Source: Amphiduros pacificus
Taxonomy: Eukaryota > Annelida > Polychaeta > Phyllodocida > Hesionidae
Length of the DNA: 64,000 bases
Assembly: GCA_949316495.1 (NCBI GenBank)
Contig: OX439004.1
Coordinates: 31,192,904 to 31,256,903 of the forward strand
Reading direction: 5' to 3'
Shown one piece after another: positions 1 through 12,732 of the stretch. The stretch's first letter is position 1; each line of letters starts with the position of its first letter. The position numbers were made by a program, and so were the translations under genes. Below the pieces are notes generated by a model. The model did no database searches. It was not told the DNA's origin and saw only the letters and a program-made list of their open reading frames with translations.

Positions 1-203
1 TTCAGAAAGCAATTTATACCCATTATAAGGAAAAGGTCTCTGACATTACCAAAAAGCCAGCTCTTAGGCCTTCTGCCTAGTATGTCTTTTTTGTCAACAT
101 TATAAATATATAACATGACTGCCAGAAAAACAGTATTTTTGTTATCAGAGAAGATTTAAAAAAAATTCAAGTGGAAATAACCAAAAAGAATTGTTTGTTG
201 TAG

Positions 204-415
204 ATGTCAGTTGCCGAGTGGTAAGACAATTTGGCTGTGCCCCGAGCACCAGAAGATGACCAGAGTGACACTGCTGAGCAATGATATCATGCTCGGCGGG
301 TCTCTGTCTCACAAGGCTGGAGAGGTCAATGAGAACATGGTCCTGCTGCACCACTATATCATGTCACCAGAGGGCACCACAGCCAGGAAGGTCATGCACA
401 AGTGGGAACAAAATG
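204..415 (+). CDS. Internal exon of an unidentified gene (partial)
   Basis: An open stretch follows a good acceptor (TTTGTTGTAG at 194-203) and ends at a GTCAGT donor at 416. The first base completes a codon from an exon outside the window; the exon ends in phase 1, which matches the next exon. The translation reads C-Q-L-P-S-G-K-T-I-W-L-C-P-E-H-Q and continues through a mixed polar/hydrophobic segment ending HKWEQNG. Base composition is clearly richer in G+C than the flanks, as in the other exons here. I do not recognise the family. The WLCPEH piece with two nearby cysteines suggests a folded domain rather than disorder, but no function can be assigned. The 5' part of the gene lies upstream of the window. 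Confidence 0.65.
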
Positions 416-577
416 GTCAGTATGTGAATGGATAAATGGAAGTATTTTTTAAAAAAAACACTTTGCTCCATTTCTTTTGAAGACAAAGCACAAAAGTTCA
501 CCTTTTTGGAATGGAATGGAGCAAATAATTATATTTTTTGTAATTCATAAATTTATGATTTTTCTCAATTATTTTAG

Positions 578-1077
578 TTGCAGAAGAAGAGGAAGAAGAA
601 GAGATGGTCGACAAAGCAAAAAGACATATCAAGCAAGACAATAAAACCAAAACAGAAGTGAAAGTCATGAAATCATCTGATATAAAAAAGGTTAATCCAG
701 AATCTAAAGATCAAAATTCAATCAGCAGTGATATGAACAAACCAAGAAAAGAAAAAACAGAAATAGCAAATGCAAATCCTGCAAAAGATCAGAGAAAATT
801 ACCAATCAATGTGGTCAAGAACACCCAAAGTTCCCATCAGGAAGAGGATCCTGTCAAGGAGGTACCAAAGAGAAAATCCAAAAGTGCAATTACAGTGGTT
901 GACATTGAAAGGGTTGGTACAGAGAGAGCGGAACAGACAGAGTTGCCGACCCGAAGTCGCACCGAGATATGGGACGCTCGTCAGGATGAGCTGCTCAAGA
1001 AGAAGCTGAGAGCAGCAGCAGCCTTGACGACGACACAATACACTAGAGTCAACTCAGCAGCCTGCCTTATTCTATGA
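578..1077 (+). CDS. Second exon of the same gene: acidic run then Lys-rich tail; end uncertain
   Basis: The acceptor TTATTTTAG at 569-577 precedes a phase-1 start that continues the frame of the 204-415 exon (codons in frame with the ATG at 604). The protein opens with seven Glu residues in a row, then about 140 mostly charged residues rich in Lys, Ser, Asn and Gln: a likely disordered linker or coiled-coil tail ending in ARQDELLKKKLRAAAA. The 65-bp minisatellite begins at about 1025, immediately after the last Ala codons. Reading on, the frame stays open for 17 codons into the first repeat and stops at TGA 1075-1077, so this may be the terminal exon with its stop inside the array. Alternatively a weak donor in the repeat (AGA|GTCAAC) is used and the gene continues past the array. 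The sequence alone does not decide between these. Confidence 0.6.
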
Positions 1078-4000
1078 GATCAAGGCATGGCAAACTCACA
1101 CAGTACACTAGAGTCAACTCAGCAGCCTGCCTTATTCTATGAGACCACGCCACGGCAAACTCACACAGCACACTAGAGTCAACTCACAGCCTGCCTTATT
1201 CTATGAGACCAAGGCAAGGCAAACTCACACAGTACACTAGAGTCAACTCAGCAGTCTGCCTTATTCTATGAGACCAAGGCAAGGCAAACTCACACAGTAC
1301 ACTAGAGTCAACTCAGCAGCCTGCCTTATTCTATGAGACCAAGGCAAGGCAAACTCACACAGTACACTAGAGTCAACTCAGCAGCCTGCCTTATTCTATG
1401 AGACCAAGGCATGGCAAACTCACACAGTGCACTAGAGTCAACTCAGCAGCCTGCCTTATTCTATGAGACCAAGGCATGGCAAACTCACACAGTGCACTAG
1501 AGTCAACTCACAGCCTGCCTTATTCTATGAGACCAAGGCAAGGCAAACTCACACAGTACACTAGAGTCAACTCAGCAGTCTGCCTTATTCTATGAGACCA
1601 AGCAATGGCAAACTCACACAGTACACTAGAGTCAACTCAGCAGCCTGCCTTATTCTAGGAGACCAAGGCATGGCAAACTCACACAATACACTAGAGTCAA
1701 CTCAGCAGCCTGCCTTATTCTATGAGACCAAGCAATGGCAAACTCACACAGTACACTAGAGTCAACTCAGCAGCCTGCCTTATTCTATGAGACCAAGGCA
1801 TGGCAAACTCACACAATACACTAGAGTCAACTCAGCAGCCTGCCTTATTCTATGAGACCAAGGCAAGGCAAACTCACACAGTACACTAGAGTCAACTCAG
1901 CAACCTGCCTTATTCTAGGAGACCAAGCCACGGCAAACTCACACAGTACACTAGAGTCAACTCAGCAGCCTGCCTTATTCTATGAGGCCAAGCCATGGCA
2001 AACTCACACAGTACACTAGAGTCAACTCAGCAGCCTGCCTTATTCTAGGAGACCAAGCCACGGCAAACTCACACAGTACACTAGAGTCAACTCAGCAGCC
2101 TGCCTTATTCTATGATACCAAGGCATGGCAAACTCACACAATACACTAGAGTCAACTCAGCAACCTGCCTTATTCTAGGAGACCAAGCCACGGCAAACTC
2201 ACACAGTACACTAGAGTCAACTCAGCAGCCTGCCTTATTCTATGAGACCAAGGCAAGGCAAACTCACACAGTACACTAGAGTCAACTCAGCAACCTGCCT
2301 TATTCTATGAGACCACGCCACGGCAAACTCACACAGTACACTAGAGTCAACTCAGCAGCCTGCCTTATTCTATGAGACCAAGGCAAGGCAAACTCACACA
2401 GTACACTAGAGTCAACTCAGCAACCTGCCTTATTCTAGGAGACCAAGGCAAGGCAAACTCACACAATACACTAGAGTCAACTCAGCAGCCTGCCTTATTC
2501 TATGAGACCAAGCCATGGCAAACTCACACAGTACACTAGAGTCAACTCAGCAGCCTGCCTTATTCTATGAGACCAAGCAATGGCAAACTCACAAAGTGCA
2601 CTAGAGTCAATCAGCAGCCTGCCTTATTCTATGAGACCACGCCACGGCAAACTCACACAGTACACGTCAACTCAGCAGCCTGCCTTATTCTATGAGACCA
2701 AGGCAAGGCAAACTCACACAGTACACTAGAGTCAACTCAGCAGCCTGCCTTATTCTAGGAGACCAAGCCACGGCAAACTCACACAGTACACTAGAGTCAA
2801 CTCAGCAGTCTGCCTTATTCTATGAGACCAAGCAATGGCAAACTCACATAGTACACTAGAGTCAACTCAGCAGCCTGCCTTATTCTATGAGACCAAGGCA
2901 TGGCAAACTCACACAATACACTAGAGTCAACTCAGCAACCTGCCTCATTCTATGAGACCAAGGCAAGGCAAACTCACACAGTACACTAGAGTCAACTCGG
3001 CAGCCTGCCTTATTCTATGAGACCAAGCCACGGCAAACTCACACAGTACACTAGAGTCAACTCAGCAGTCTGCCTTATTCTATGAGACCAAGGCATGGCA
3101 AACTCACACAATACACTAGAGTCAACTCAGCAACCTGCCTTATTCTATGAGACCAAGCCACGGCAAACTCACACAGTACACTAGAGTCAACTCAGCAGCC
3201 TGCCTTATTCTATGAGACCAAGCCACGGCAAACTCAACACAGTACACTAGAGTCAACTCAGCAGCCTGCCTTATTCTATGAGACCAAGCCACGGCAAACT
3301 CAACACAGTACACTAGAGTCAACTCAGCAGCCTGCCTTATTCTATGAGACCAAGGCAAGGCAAACTCACACAGTACACTAGAGTCAACTCAGCAACCTGC
3401 CTTATTCTATGAGACCAAGCCATGGCAAACTCACACAGTACACTAGAGTCAACTCAGCAGCCTGCCTTATTCTAGGAGACCAAGCCACGGCAAACTCACA
3501 CAGTACACTAGAGTCAACTCAGCAGCCTGCCTTATTCTATGAGACCAAGCCATGGCAAACTCACACAGTACACTAGAGTCAATCAGCAGCCTGCCTTATT
3601 CTATGAGACCAAGCAATGGCAAACTCACAAAGTGCACTAGAGTCAATCAGCAGCCTGCCTTATTCTATGAGACCACGCCACGGCAAACTCACACAGTACA
3701 CGTCAACTCAGCAGCCTGCCTTATTCTATGAGACCAAGGCAAGGCAAACTCACACAGTACACTAGAGTCAACTCAGCAGCCTGCCTTATTCTAGGAGACC
3801 AAGCCACGGCAAACTCACACAGTACACTAGAGTCAACTCAGCAGTCTGCCTTATTCTATGAGACCAAGCAATGGCAAACTCACATAGTACACTAGAGTCA
3901 ACTCAGCAGCCTGCCTTATTCTATGAGACCAAGGCATGGCAAACTCACACAATACACTAGAGTCAACTCAGCAACCTGCCTTATTCTATGAGACCAAGGC

Positions 4001-7000
4001 AAGGCAAACTCACACAGTACACTAGAGTCAACTCAGCAGCCTGCCTTATTCTAGGAGACCAAGCCACGGCAAACTCACACAGTACACTAGAGTCAACTCA
4101 GCAGTCTGCCTTATTCTATGAGACCAAGCCACGGCAAACTCAACACAGTACACTAGAGTCAACTCAGCAGCCTGCCTTATTCTATGAGACCAAGCCACGG
4201 CAAACTCAACACAGTACACTAGAGTCAACTCAGCAGCCTGCCTTATTCTATGAGACCAAGGCAAGGCAAACTCACACAGTACACTAGAGTCAACTCAGCA
4301 GCCTGCCTTATTCTATGAGACCAAGGCATGGCAAACTCACACAGTACACTAGAGTCAACTCAGCAGCCTGCCTTATTCTATGAGACCAAGGCATGGCAAA
4401 CTCACACAGTGCACTAGAGTCAACTCACAGCCTGCCTTATTCTATGAGACCAAGGCAAGGCAAACTCACACAGTACACTAGAGTCAACTCAGCAGTCTGC
4501 CTTATTCTATGAGACCAAGCAATGGCAAACTCACACAGTACACTAGAGTCAACTCAGCAGCCTGCCTTATTCTAGGAGACCAAGGCATGGCAAACTCACA
4601 CAGTACACTAGAGTCAACTCAGCAGCCTGCCTTATTCTATGAGACCAAGCCATGGCAAACTCACACAGTACACTAGAGTCAATCAGCAGCCTGCCTTATT
4701 CTATGAGACCAAGGCATGGCAAACTCACACAATACACTAGAGTCAACTCAGCAGCCTGCCTTATTCTATGAGGCCAAGCCATGGCAAACTCACACAGTAC
4801 ACTAGAGTCAACTCAGCAGCCTGCCTTATTCTAGGAGACCAAGCCACGGCAAACTCACACAGTACACTAGAGTCAACTCAGCAGCCTGCCTTATTCTATG
4901 AGACCAAGGCATGGCAAACTCACACAATACACTAGAGTCAACTCAGCAACCTGCCTTATTCTAGGAGACCAAGCCACGGCAAACTCACACAGTACACTAG
5001 AGTCAACTCAGCAGCCTGCCTTATTCTATGAGACCAAGGCAAGGCAAACTCACACAGTACACTAGAGTCAACTCAGCAACCTGCCTTATTCTAGGAGACC
5101 AAGCCATGGCAAACTCACACAATACACTAGAGTCAACTCAGCAGTCTGCCTTATTCTATGAGACCAAGGCAAGGCAAACTCACACAATACACTAGAGTCA
5201 ACTCAGCAGCCTGCCTTATTCTATGAGACCAAGCCATGGCAAACTCACACAGTACACTAGAGTCAATCAGCAGCCTGCCTTATTCTATGAGACCAAGCAA
5301 TGGCAAACTCACAAAGTGCACTAGAGTCAATCAGCAGCCTGCCTTATTCTATGAGACCACGCCACGGCAAACTCACACAGTACACGTCAACTCAGCAGCC
5401 TGCCTTATTCTATGAGACCAAGGCAAGGCAAACTCACACAGTACACTAGAGTCAACTCAGCAGCCTGCCTTATTCTAGGAGACCAAGCCACGGCAAACTC
5501 ACACAGTACACTAGAGTCAACTCAGCAGTCTGCCTTATTCTATGAGACCAAGCAATGGCAAACTCACACAGTACACTAGAGTCAACTCAGCAGCCTGCCT
5601 TATTCTATGAGACCAAGGCATGGCAAACTCACACAATACACTAGAGTCAACTCAGCAACCTGCCTCATTCTATGAGACCAAGGCAAGGCAAACTCACACA
5701 GTACACTAGAGTCAACTCAGCAGCCTGCCTTATTCTATGAGGCCAAGCCATGGCAAACTCACACAGTACACTAGAGTCAACTCAGCAGCCTGCCTTATTC
5801 TAGGAGACCAAGCCACGGCAAACTCACACAGTACACTAGAGTCAACTCAGCAGCCTGCCTTATTCTATGAGACCAAGCCACGGCAAACTCAACACAGTAC
5901 ACTAGAGTCAACTCAGCAGCCTGCCTTATTCTATGAGACCAAGCCACGGCAAACTCAACACAGTACACTAGAGTCAACTCAGCAGCCTGCCTTATTCTAT
6001 GAGACCAAGGCAAGGCAAACTCACACAGTACACTAGAGTCAACTCAGCAACCTGCCTTATTCTATGAGACCAAGCCATGGCAAACTCACACAGTACACTA
6101 GAGTCAACTCAGCAGCCTGCCTTATTCTATGAGACCAAGGCATGGCAAACTCACACAATACACTAGAGTCAACTCAGCAACCTGCCTTATTCTAGGAGAC
6201 CAAGCCACGGCAAACTCACACAGTACACTAGAGTCAACTCAGCAGCCTGCCTTATTCTATGAGACCAAGGCAAGGCAAACTCACACAGTACACTAGAGTC
6301 AACTCAGCAACCTGCCTTATTCTAGGAGACCAAGCCATGGCAAACTCACACAATACACTAGAGTCAACTCAGCAGTCTGCCTTATTCTATGAGACCAAGG
6401 CAAGGCAAACTCACACAATACACTAGAGTCAACTCAGCAGCCTGCCTTATTCTATGAGACCAAGCCATGGCAAACTCACACAGTACACTAGAGTCAATCA
6501 GCAGCCTGCCTTATTCTATGAGACCAAGCAATGGCAAACTCACAAAGTGCACTAGAGTCAATCAGCAGCCTGCCTTATTCTATGAGACCACGCCACGGCA
6601 AACTCACACAGTACACGTCAACTCAGCAGCCTGCCTTATTCTATGAGACCAAGGCAAGGCAAACTCACACAGTACACTAGAGTCAACTCAGCAGCCTGCC
6701 TTATTCTAGGAGACCAAGCCACGGCAAACTCACACAGTACACTAGAGTCAACTCAGCAGTCTGCCTTATTCTATGAGACCAAGCAATGGCAAACTCACAT
6801 AGTACACTAGAGTCAACTCAGCAGCCTGCCTTATTCTATGAGACCAAGGCATGGCAAACTCACACAATACACTAGAGTCAACTCAGCAACCTGCCTTATT
6901 CTATGAGACCAAGGCAAGGCAAACTCACACAGTACACTAGAGTCAACTCAGCAGCCTGCCTTATTCTATGAGACCAAGCCACGGCAAACTCACACAGTAC

Positions 7001-8570
7001 ACTAGAGTCAACTCAGCAGTCTGCCTTATTCTATGAGACCAAGCCACGGCAAACTCAACACAGTACACTAGAGTCAACTCAGCAGCCTGCCTTATTCTAT
7101 GAGACCAAGCCACGGCAAACTCAACACAGTACACTAGAGTCAACTCAGCAGCCTGCCTTATTCTATGAGACCAAGGCAAGGCAAACTCACACAGTACACT
7201 AGAGTCAACTCAGCAACCTGCCTTATTCTATGAGACCAAGCCATGGCAAACTCACACAATACACTAGAGTCAACTCAGCAGTCTGCCTTATTCTATGAGA
7301 CCAAGGCAAGGCAAACTCACACAATACACTAGAGTCAACTCAGCAGCCTGCCTTATTCTATGAGACCAAGCCATGGCAAACTCACACAGTACACTAGAGT
7401 CAATCAGCAGCCTGCCTTATTCTATGAGACCAAGCAATGGCAAACTCACAAAGTGCACTAGAGTCAATCAGCAGCCTGCCTTATTCTATGAGACCACGCC
7501 ACGGCAAACTCACACAGTACACGTCAACTCAGCAGCCTGCCTTATTCTATGAGACCAAGGCAAGGCAAACTCACACAGTACACTAGAGTCAACTCAGCAG
7601 CCTGCCTTATTCTAGGAGACCAAGCCACGGCAAACTCACACAGTACACTAGAGTCAACTCAGCAGTCTGCCTTATTCTATGAGACCAAGCAATGGCAAAC
7701 TCACATAGTACACTAGAGTCAACTCAGCAGCCTGCCTTATTCTATGAGACCAAGGCATGGCAAACTCACACAATACACTAGAGTCAACTCAGCAACCTGC
7801 CTTATTCTATGAGACCAAGGCAAGGCAAACTCACACAGTACACTAGAGTCAACTCAGCAGCCTGCCTTATTCTATGAGACCAAGCCACGGCAAACTCACA
7901 CAGTACACTAGAGTCAACTCGGCAGCCTGCCTTATTCTATGAGACCAAGCCACGGCAAACTCAACACAGTACACTAGAGTCAACTCAGCAGCCTGCCTTA
8001 TTCTATGAGACCAAGCCACGGCAAACTCACACAATACACTAGAGTCAACTCAGCAACCTGCCTTATTCTATGAGACCAAGGCAAGGCAAACTCACACAGT
8101 ACACTAGAGTCAACTCAGCAGTCTGCCTTATTCTATGAGACCAAGGCATGGCAAACTCACACAATACACTAGAGTCAACTCAGCAACCTGCCTTATTCTA
8201 TGAGACCAAGCCACGGCAAACTCACACAGTACACTAGAGTCAACTCAGCAGCCTGCCTTATTCTAGGAGACCAAGCCACGGCAAACTCAACACAGTACAC
8301 TAGAGTCAACTCAGCAGCCTGCCTTATTCTATGAGACCAAGCCACGGCAAACTCAACACAGTACACTAGAGTCAACTCAGCAGCCTGCCTTATTCTATGA
8401 GACCAAGGCAAGGCAAACTCACACAGTACACTAGAGTCAACTCAGCAACCTGCCTTATTCTATGAGACCAAGCCATGGCAAACTCACACAGTACACTAGA
8501 GTCAACTCAGCAGCCTGCCTTATTCTATGAGACCATACCATGGAAAACTCACACAATATTTATTAACTCA
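1025..8570. repeat. 7.5-kb minisatellite, 65-bp unit, about 115 copies
   Basis: Tandem units spaced exactly 65 bp (for example CTATGAGACC at 1201, 1266 and 1331). Each contains ACACTAGAGTCAACTCAGCA and a CTGCCTTATTCTATGAGACC segment. Some units are 66 bp (AACTCAACACAG), others carry small deletions (AGTCAATCAG; ACACGTCAACTC). Rare variants occur in the same order several times: the ACAAAGTGC/AGTCAATCAG/ACACGTCAAC trio lies near 2591, 3627, 5311, 6542 and 7448, showing higher-order duplication of blocks about 14-26 units long. Short frames seen in it on both strands are repeat artefacts. The array abuts coding sequence on its left and ends with a decayed unit near 8540-8570. Confidence 0.97.
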
Positions 8571-10641
8571 ACAAATATCTGCAGCAAAGTGATATTATTT
8601 TGATGTTTTTTTATTTATAACAATTGATAATGAAATAATGAAAGTTGGGGCTGAATTCAATATGAAGTAAGCAATTTAATTGGCTGGATTTATCAGCCAA
8701 ATTAAAAGTCTGCTTTGAGGCTAGTGGCTTGTGTTTCAAATAAACAAGCAAATGTTTCATTGATAAGAATTCTCAATTCTCACTGTTTTAGCAGACTGTG
8801 CTGCCATCTAATGTAACAAAATCTGTCACATATATGCAAGCTTGGCTGATAATAGTAACAAATGTTTATTGTCATGTCATTGTCTTTTAATCAGTTTTTA
8901 ACACCCATCACTGTCTTTCTATTCTTAAGATTCCAAAATGATTTTTTTTCTGTATGTGCATTTACTGCCAAATTATTAATGTATTTACTTCACAGCAAAC
9001 ATAATCTTATGTCATCATATCAAATGTCATGTCTACAAACCTATCCCAGCATGCATTGGACATGACATAGAGACTCCTGTAGACCTCAATTATTGAAATT
9101 CAAGTAGTTAGAATTGTCATATTTAATATCTCCATAACTTAATACAAGATTATACACAGCGGTCCTACAATATTCACTGAAGAAGGTAAAATCATCAGCA
9201 TTATGAAAATGTTGTAATCAGATTATATATATTTATGATTGATTCAAAGATACATTGGTCTCAGGTATGAATGTAGTGGCCATGTTGGTCTACTAAACCG
9301 TTGATTTACTGATTATTACACTGAATAAAATAAGGCACTCTGTGATAAAATAAAACTAGTCTTTATATAAAATGTTTCTTTTGTGGTTCATCTCTTGAAT
9401 GTAAAATCTAATTTTATACACAGCAGAATATTCACATGAAATAATATATGTATTACCCACAATACAGTTATTTTATCATATGTAGTAATGGGATATGTAT
9501 AACATAATAACCTATAAACTGTGCATACTATAAAGTAATTGCTATTGCATTACTACTGCTCTTAGTGGTTCTAACCTTATAGTGAAACAGAGTGATATTT
9601 TTATATTTATTTATATTAATATTTATTTATGTTACCTTTCACATTGATTTTACTCATGCACAAAGTATCCATAAATGAACATGTACTATTTCTTGATATA
9701 ATAATTAAATAGACTTACAAATGATATTTTGAGTCAATTTAGTTTTCAAATGTATTTTTGACACTCTATTATGACTGGTACAACAAATGTATCCATATTC
9801 CTATGTTGGTAATGGCCCAAGAATGCAAACTTAAAACCTCGTTCTGGGTGGTTACCAGTGAACTTTTGGTCTTAATAGGAGTTTCCTAGATCCTTTTCGT
9901 AAAATGGTAAAAATATTGTTTCTGAGTTTAACTGTCAATTAAAGCTTGAAAGATGAATCTCAGGAAAAGAAGAAATAATCTTTTTTGCCTAATGTTTACT
10001 TTTTTAATATTCAGCAAGAATACATTTTATTTTGTCAACGTATTAAAAGAAAGATGAATTAAAAGTATTCCACATTCCATCTTTCAGAATATGCCTTATT
10101 TGTCTGGTACCTTACTAAGTATCAAGATTAAATCAAGATTATGGATAGAATGAAATCAGAGAATAAATTACTAATAAAAGATTTTTTCAATATTGTTTGT
10201 GATTTATGTGTTTTTCCTTACTCATATAATGGAAAAATATCGTCTGAGATATCATGTATACTGTATATTGCTTTGATTTTATGGCACGATATTTTACGGT
10301 AATTCCAATGCAGGCATTTTCATGACAGGAAATATTCGTGAAATTGTGATTTAACAAAGCAAATTATAAGTTATTCATTTCCACAATGAGTATTTATGGG
10401 CGTATTTCATGAATTTTAACATAGTACTGCAGATCTCACGATGAAAGCTTTTGCTTTTTGTTTTTCGTGTGTCTTAAATCACAATTGACTTTGCCAGGGC
10501 TTATTTGTTTCCTCACACAGTATCTATTTTGAAAAGATGTTTGAGTAATTTTTTATTCAAATATGAGCATTAAAAAGCAAGTTGGACAAATGTGTCAAAA
10601 AAATTCTATTTCAAAATGTTTTGCACGCATCAGAAAGATCC
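8571..10641. other. AT-rich non-coding stretch
   Basis: No open frame with splice support, no repeat with clear ends and no RNA gene is seen. It may be the 3' flank, 3' UTR or an intron of the gene at 204-1077. Confidence 0.6.
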
Positions 10642-10920
10642 TTGATAAAAACAGCTCATATGTCGGCACATGCTTTTATTACATCTAAATTGGGTTATTG
10701 TAATTCTTTACTTGTCGGATGTCCAAATTCTGAAATCAAGAGATAGCAAAGAGTTCAGAATGCATGGCAAGAGAAATTAGTAGAGTTAGGAAATATGATG
10801 ACATCACGCTGGTTCTGTTGAAGTTGCATTGGCTGCCTGTTGTAGCGAGAATAGAGTTTAAAATTTTACTTGGAAGGCAAATCATCAAATTGTTCCAAAT
10901 TATTTGAAAGACCTAATTGA
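10642..10920 (+). mobile_element. LINE relic: C-terminal reverse transcriptase fragment (CR1/L2/Jockey-like)
   Basis: Translation shows the typical end of a non-LTR reverse transcriptase. HAFITSKLGYCNSLLVGCPN (10672 onward) matches the LDYCNSLLYGLP region and is followed by QRVQNA. In a second frame DDITLVLLKLHWLPVVARIE (about 10797-10860) matches the DHITPVLxxLHWLPV region, followed by FKILL. The frame is interrupted by a TAG just before QRVQNA and by one frame change before DDITLV, so it is dead. No 5' part, endonuclease or 3' tail was found; it is a short 5'-truncated fossil on the + strand. The clade assignment is from motif similarity only. Confidence 0.8.
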
Positions 10921-11472
10921 ATTATGGATAAGAAAACTGTAGAAACTCAAGGTCTCACAGAAAGTTTGAAATTAATGTGCCTGTATGTCTTACTAAAAGC
11001 TAGGTGAAAAGGGCCTATGGCCTAAGAGCTATGCTGATCATTGATTTTTCATAATCTTTGTGAACATTTCCTGGAAACTGCTTCATAAATGATCATTTAA
11101 ATATTTTTCCTGTTATTCAAAATGGTAGCCTCCCTGACAGCTATAAGATTTCAAGTTGTAAATAATCATTTCATAATGAAAGAAATTCTGAGCGTAACAT
11201 AAAAACAAAATAGGTCCCCTGAAAATACAACATCTTCCCTGCTTGTAGCTGAGAACTCAAACCAATGGTTCCAAAGGAAAAGATCGAAGTTGACAGACAG
11301 AATGACAGAAAATCCCCCCATCACTGCAGAAGTTATACACTATGTTAAGCATAGCTAAAAAATGTTGAGAGAATTTGGTAAATACAAATACTTAAATCCT
11401 TAATCCTTTATCCAATATCTTTAATCATCTCACCACCGAACGTTGTGGTGGGATAATTTTCTCTGGTTTTGT
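10921..11472. other. Non-coding stretch 3' of the secreted-protein gene
   Basis: Contains a short motif (GGCCTATGGCCTAAGAGCT near 11014) that recurs in similar form near 19625 (GGCCAATGGCCTCAGAGCT), suggesting dispersed repeat debris. No gene seen. Confidence 0.5.
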
Positions 11473-12023
11473 TCATCCTGTTGGTAAAGTTGTCGCACCG
11501 GGAGCAGGAACTGGACCGGGCACCTCTTTGACATTTTCTGGAGGTGATGGGTTTAAAAAGGGGTATATCCCGACATTGTTATATGGGCCCGGATCAGGAC
11601 CTTCAAATCCACCAAAAGCTGCAGAGTTAGACAAAACAAAGCCACCTCCAGTGAGAACCGAAGCAGGCAGTTGGAGAGCTGGTCCCCCAGGATTTCCGGG
11701 AGCGAAATTCCCACCACCTGCCCCAGCTTGGAGAGCGCCGAAAGCATTTGCGAGGGCTGCAAATAACTGCCTGCGGACCCGTACACGATGCAGGGGCTTG
11801 CCTTTGCTGGACATACTTGGCCGGGAAGTTAAACCATTGGTGTAAATACTGCTGCTCATATTGTCAATGTCTCTGCCAGCCATGAATAAGGTTGAGTTAG
11901 AGTTGGTAGTTATATCATTTCCATCATGAGAACTCACCTTCTCCCATTTATCATCTGTATTTGTTTCCCATGATATATTGTATCTCAATTTCAGGGGTAC
12001 CAAGAAATTGGATTTTTCTGTTC
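11473..12023 (-). CDS. Secreted Gly/Pro/Ala-rich protein with furin-type site, exon 2 (terminal)
   Basis: On the minus strand this exon follows the acceptor TTTACAG (12030-12024) and ends at the TGA at 11475-11473. Joined in phase 1 to the exon at 12732-12654 it gives 209 residues. After the signal peptide comes a Ser/Asn/Thr-rich region with candidate N-glycosylation sites (NIS, NST), then RVRVRR at about residues 106-111, a strong proprotein-convertase motif. Cleavage there would release a 98-residue C-terminal product beginning Gln-Leu-Phe and rich in Ala, Gly and Pro (AGAGGGNF, GNPGG, GGFEGPDPGP, VPGPVPAPGA), with no cysteines. This composition recalls structural or shell-matrix-like secreted proteins, but no homologue is recognised. 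G+C is well above the flanks. Confidence 0.8.
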
Positions 12024-12653
12024 CTGTAAAGTGAAAAGAAACAACATTGTTAATAACGAAGTGTAAATTTCTCATTTTGTTGAGGATTGGTTGGTTATTT
12101 ATTAAATAAAATTCCAGTTTATGAGCTTAATTTTTAGTGGCTACATGAAGTGTTTTTCTCAATAGACCTATGACAGATACCTTGTAATGTCAATAAAACT
12201 ATTTAGCTGTAACGCACAAAAAGAGCTGTGAATGAGTAATTGTTGATTAGTCAATAGCTTACAGGCATGAACAGGAAAGTATATTGGGTCTGTATGTCAG
12301 CCACAATGTCAAATCTTGACCTCTGTTCACTTCTCAGCAGTTATATTAGGTAACTATAAAAGTACACGTTGTTTATGCTTGGCATAAGCAGCATTATTGA
12401 TGTGCTCTTTTTCCTCTTTAAATCATACAATTAATTAATAACATGTCCTTTTGCTACATATGATAAAATAGAGTTTTCTTTATGTTATGGATAAAGTTTT
12501 TATTTCCTATCAGAATAACCCTAATTTGAGATTAATATATATCAATTTATAAAATGCGTGGATATCTATTTTAATGTTATTTCCATGATAGTTTTCATTA
12601 ACCACTCATTCATTTTACTGCAAATCTTAAGTAAAGTACACATTTTTGCTTAC

Positions 12654-12732
12654 CTTTTTCTTGTGAAAAAGAGAATATTTCTGAAGAGGAGAAAATATAT
12701 AATATCAAAAAGTATAACTGTGAATAATCCAT
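12654..12732 (-). CDS. Exon 1 of the secreted protein: signal peptide
   Basis: ATG at 12732-12730 opens MDYSQLYFLILYIFSSSE, a short polar start followed by a hydrophobic run, as in a secretory signal peptide. The 79-nt coding part ends in phase 1 at a strong donor (AAAAAG|GTAAGC), matching the phase-1 acceptor of the next exon. An in-frame ATG 33 nt further upstream (12765-12763, adding MAIRPNFQSVS) lies after an upstream in-frame stop and is an alternative start; the nearer ATG gives the more usual signal-peptide layout. Confidence 0.75.

Noticed and set aside
3140-8411. Recurring 72-99 codon frames with ARG-ILE-ARG-GLN and THR-ARG-VAL-ASN repeats
   Set aside because: Occur where 66-bp units replace 65-bp units in the minisatellite; present on both strands.
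1025-8570. CRISPR array
   Set aside because: Units are contiguous without unique spacers, in animal-type intron-rich DNA.
11528-11845. 105-codon + strand frame rich in Pro and Ala
   Set aside because: Antisense shadow of the secreted-protein exon, which has a signal peptide, matching phase and splice sites on the other strand.
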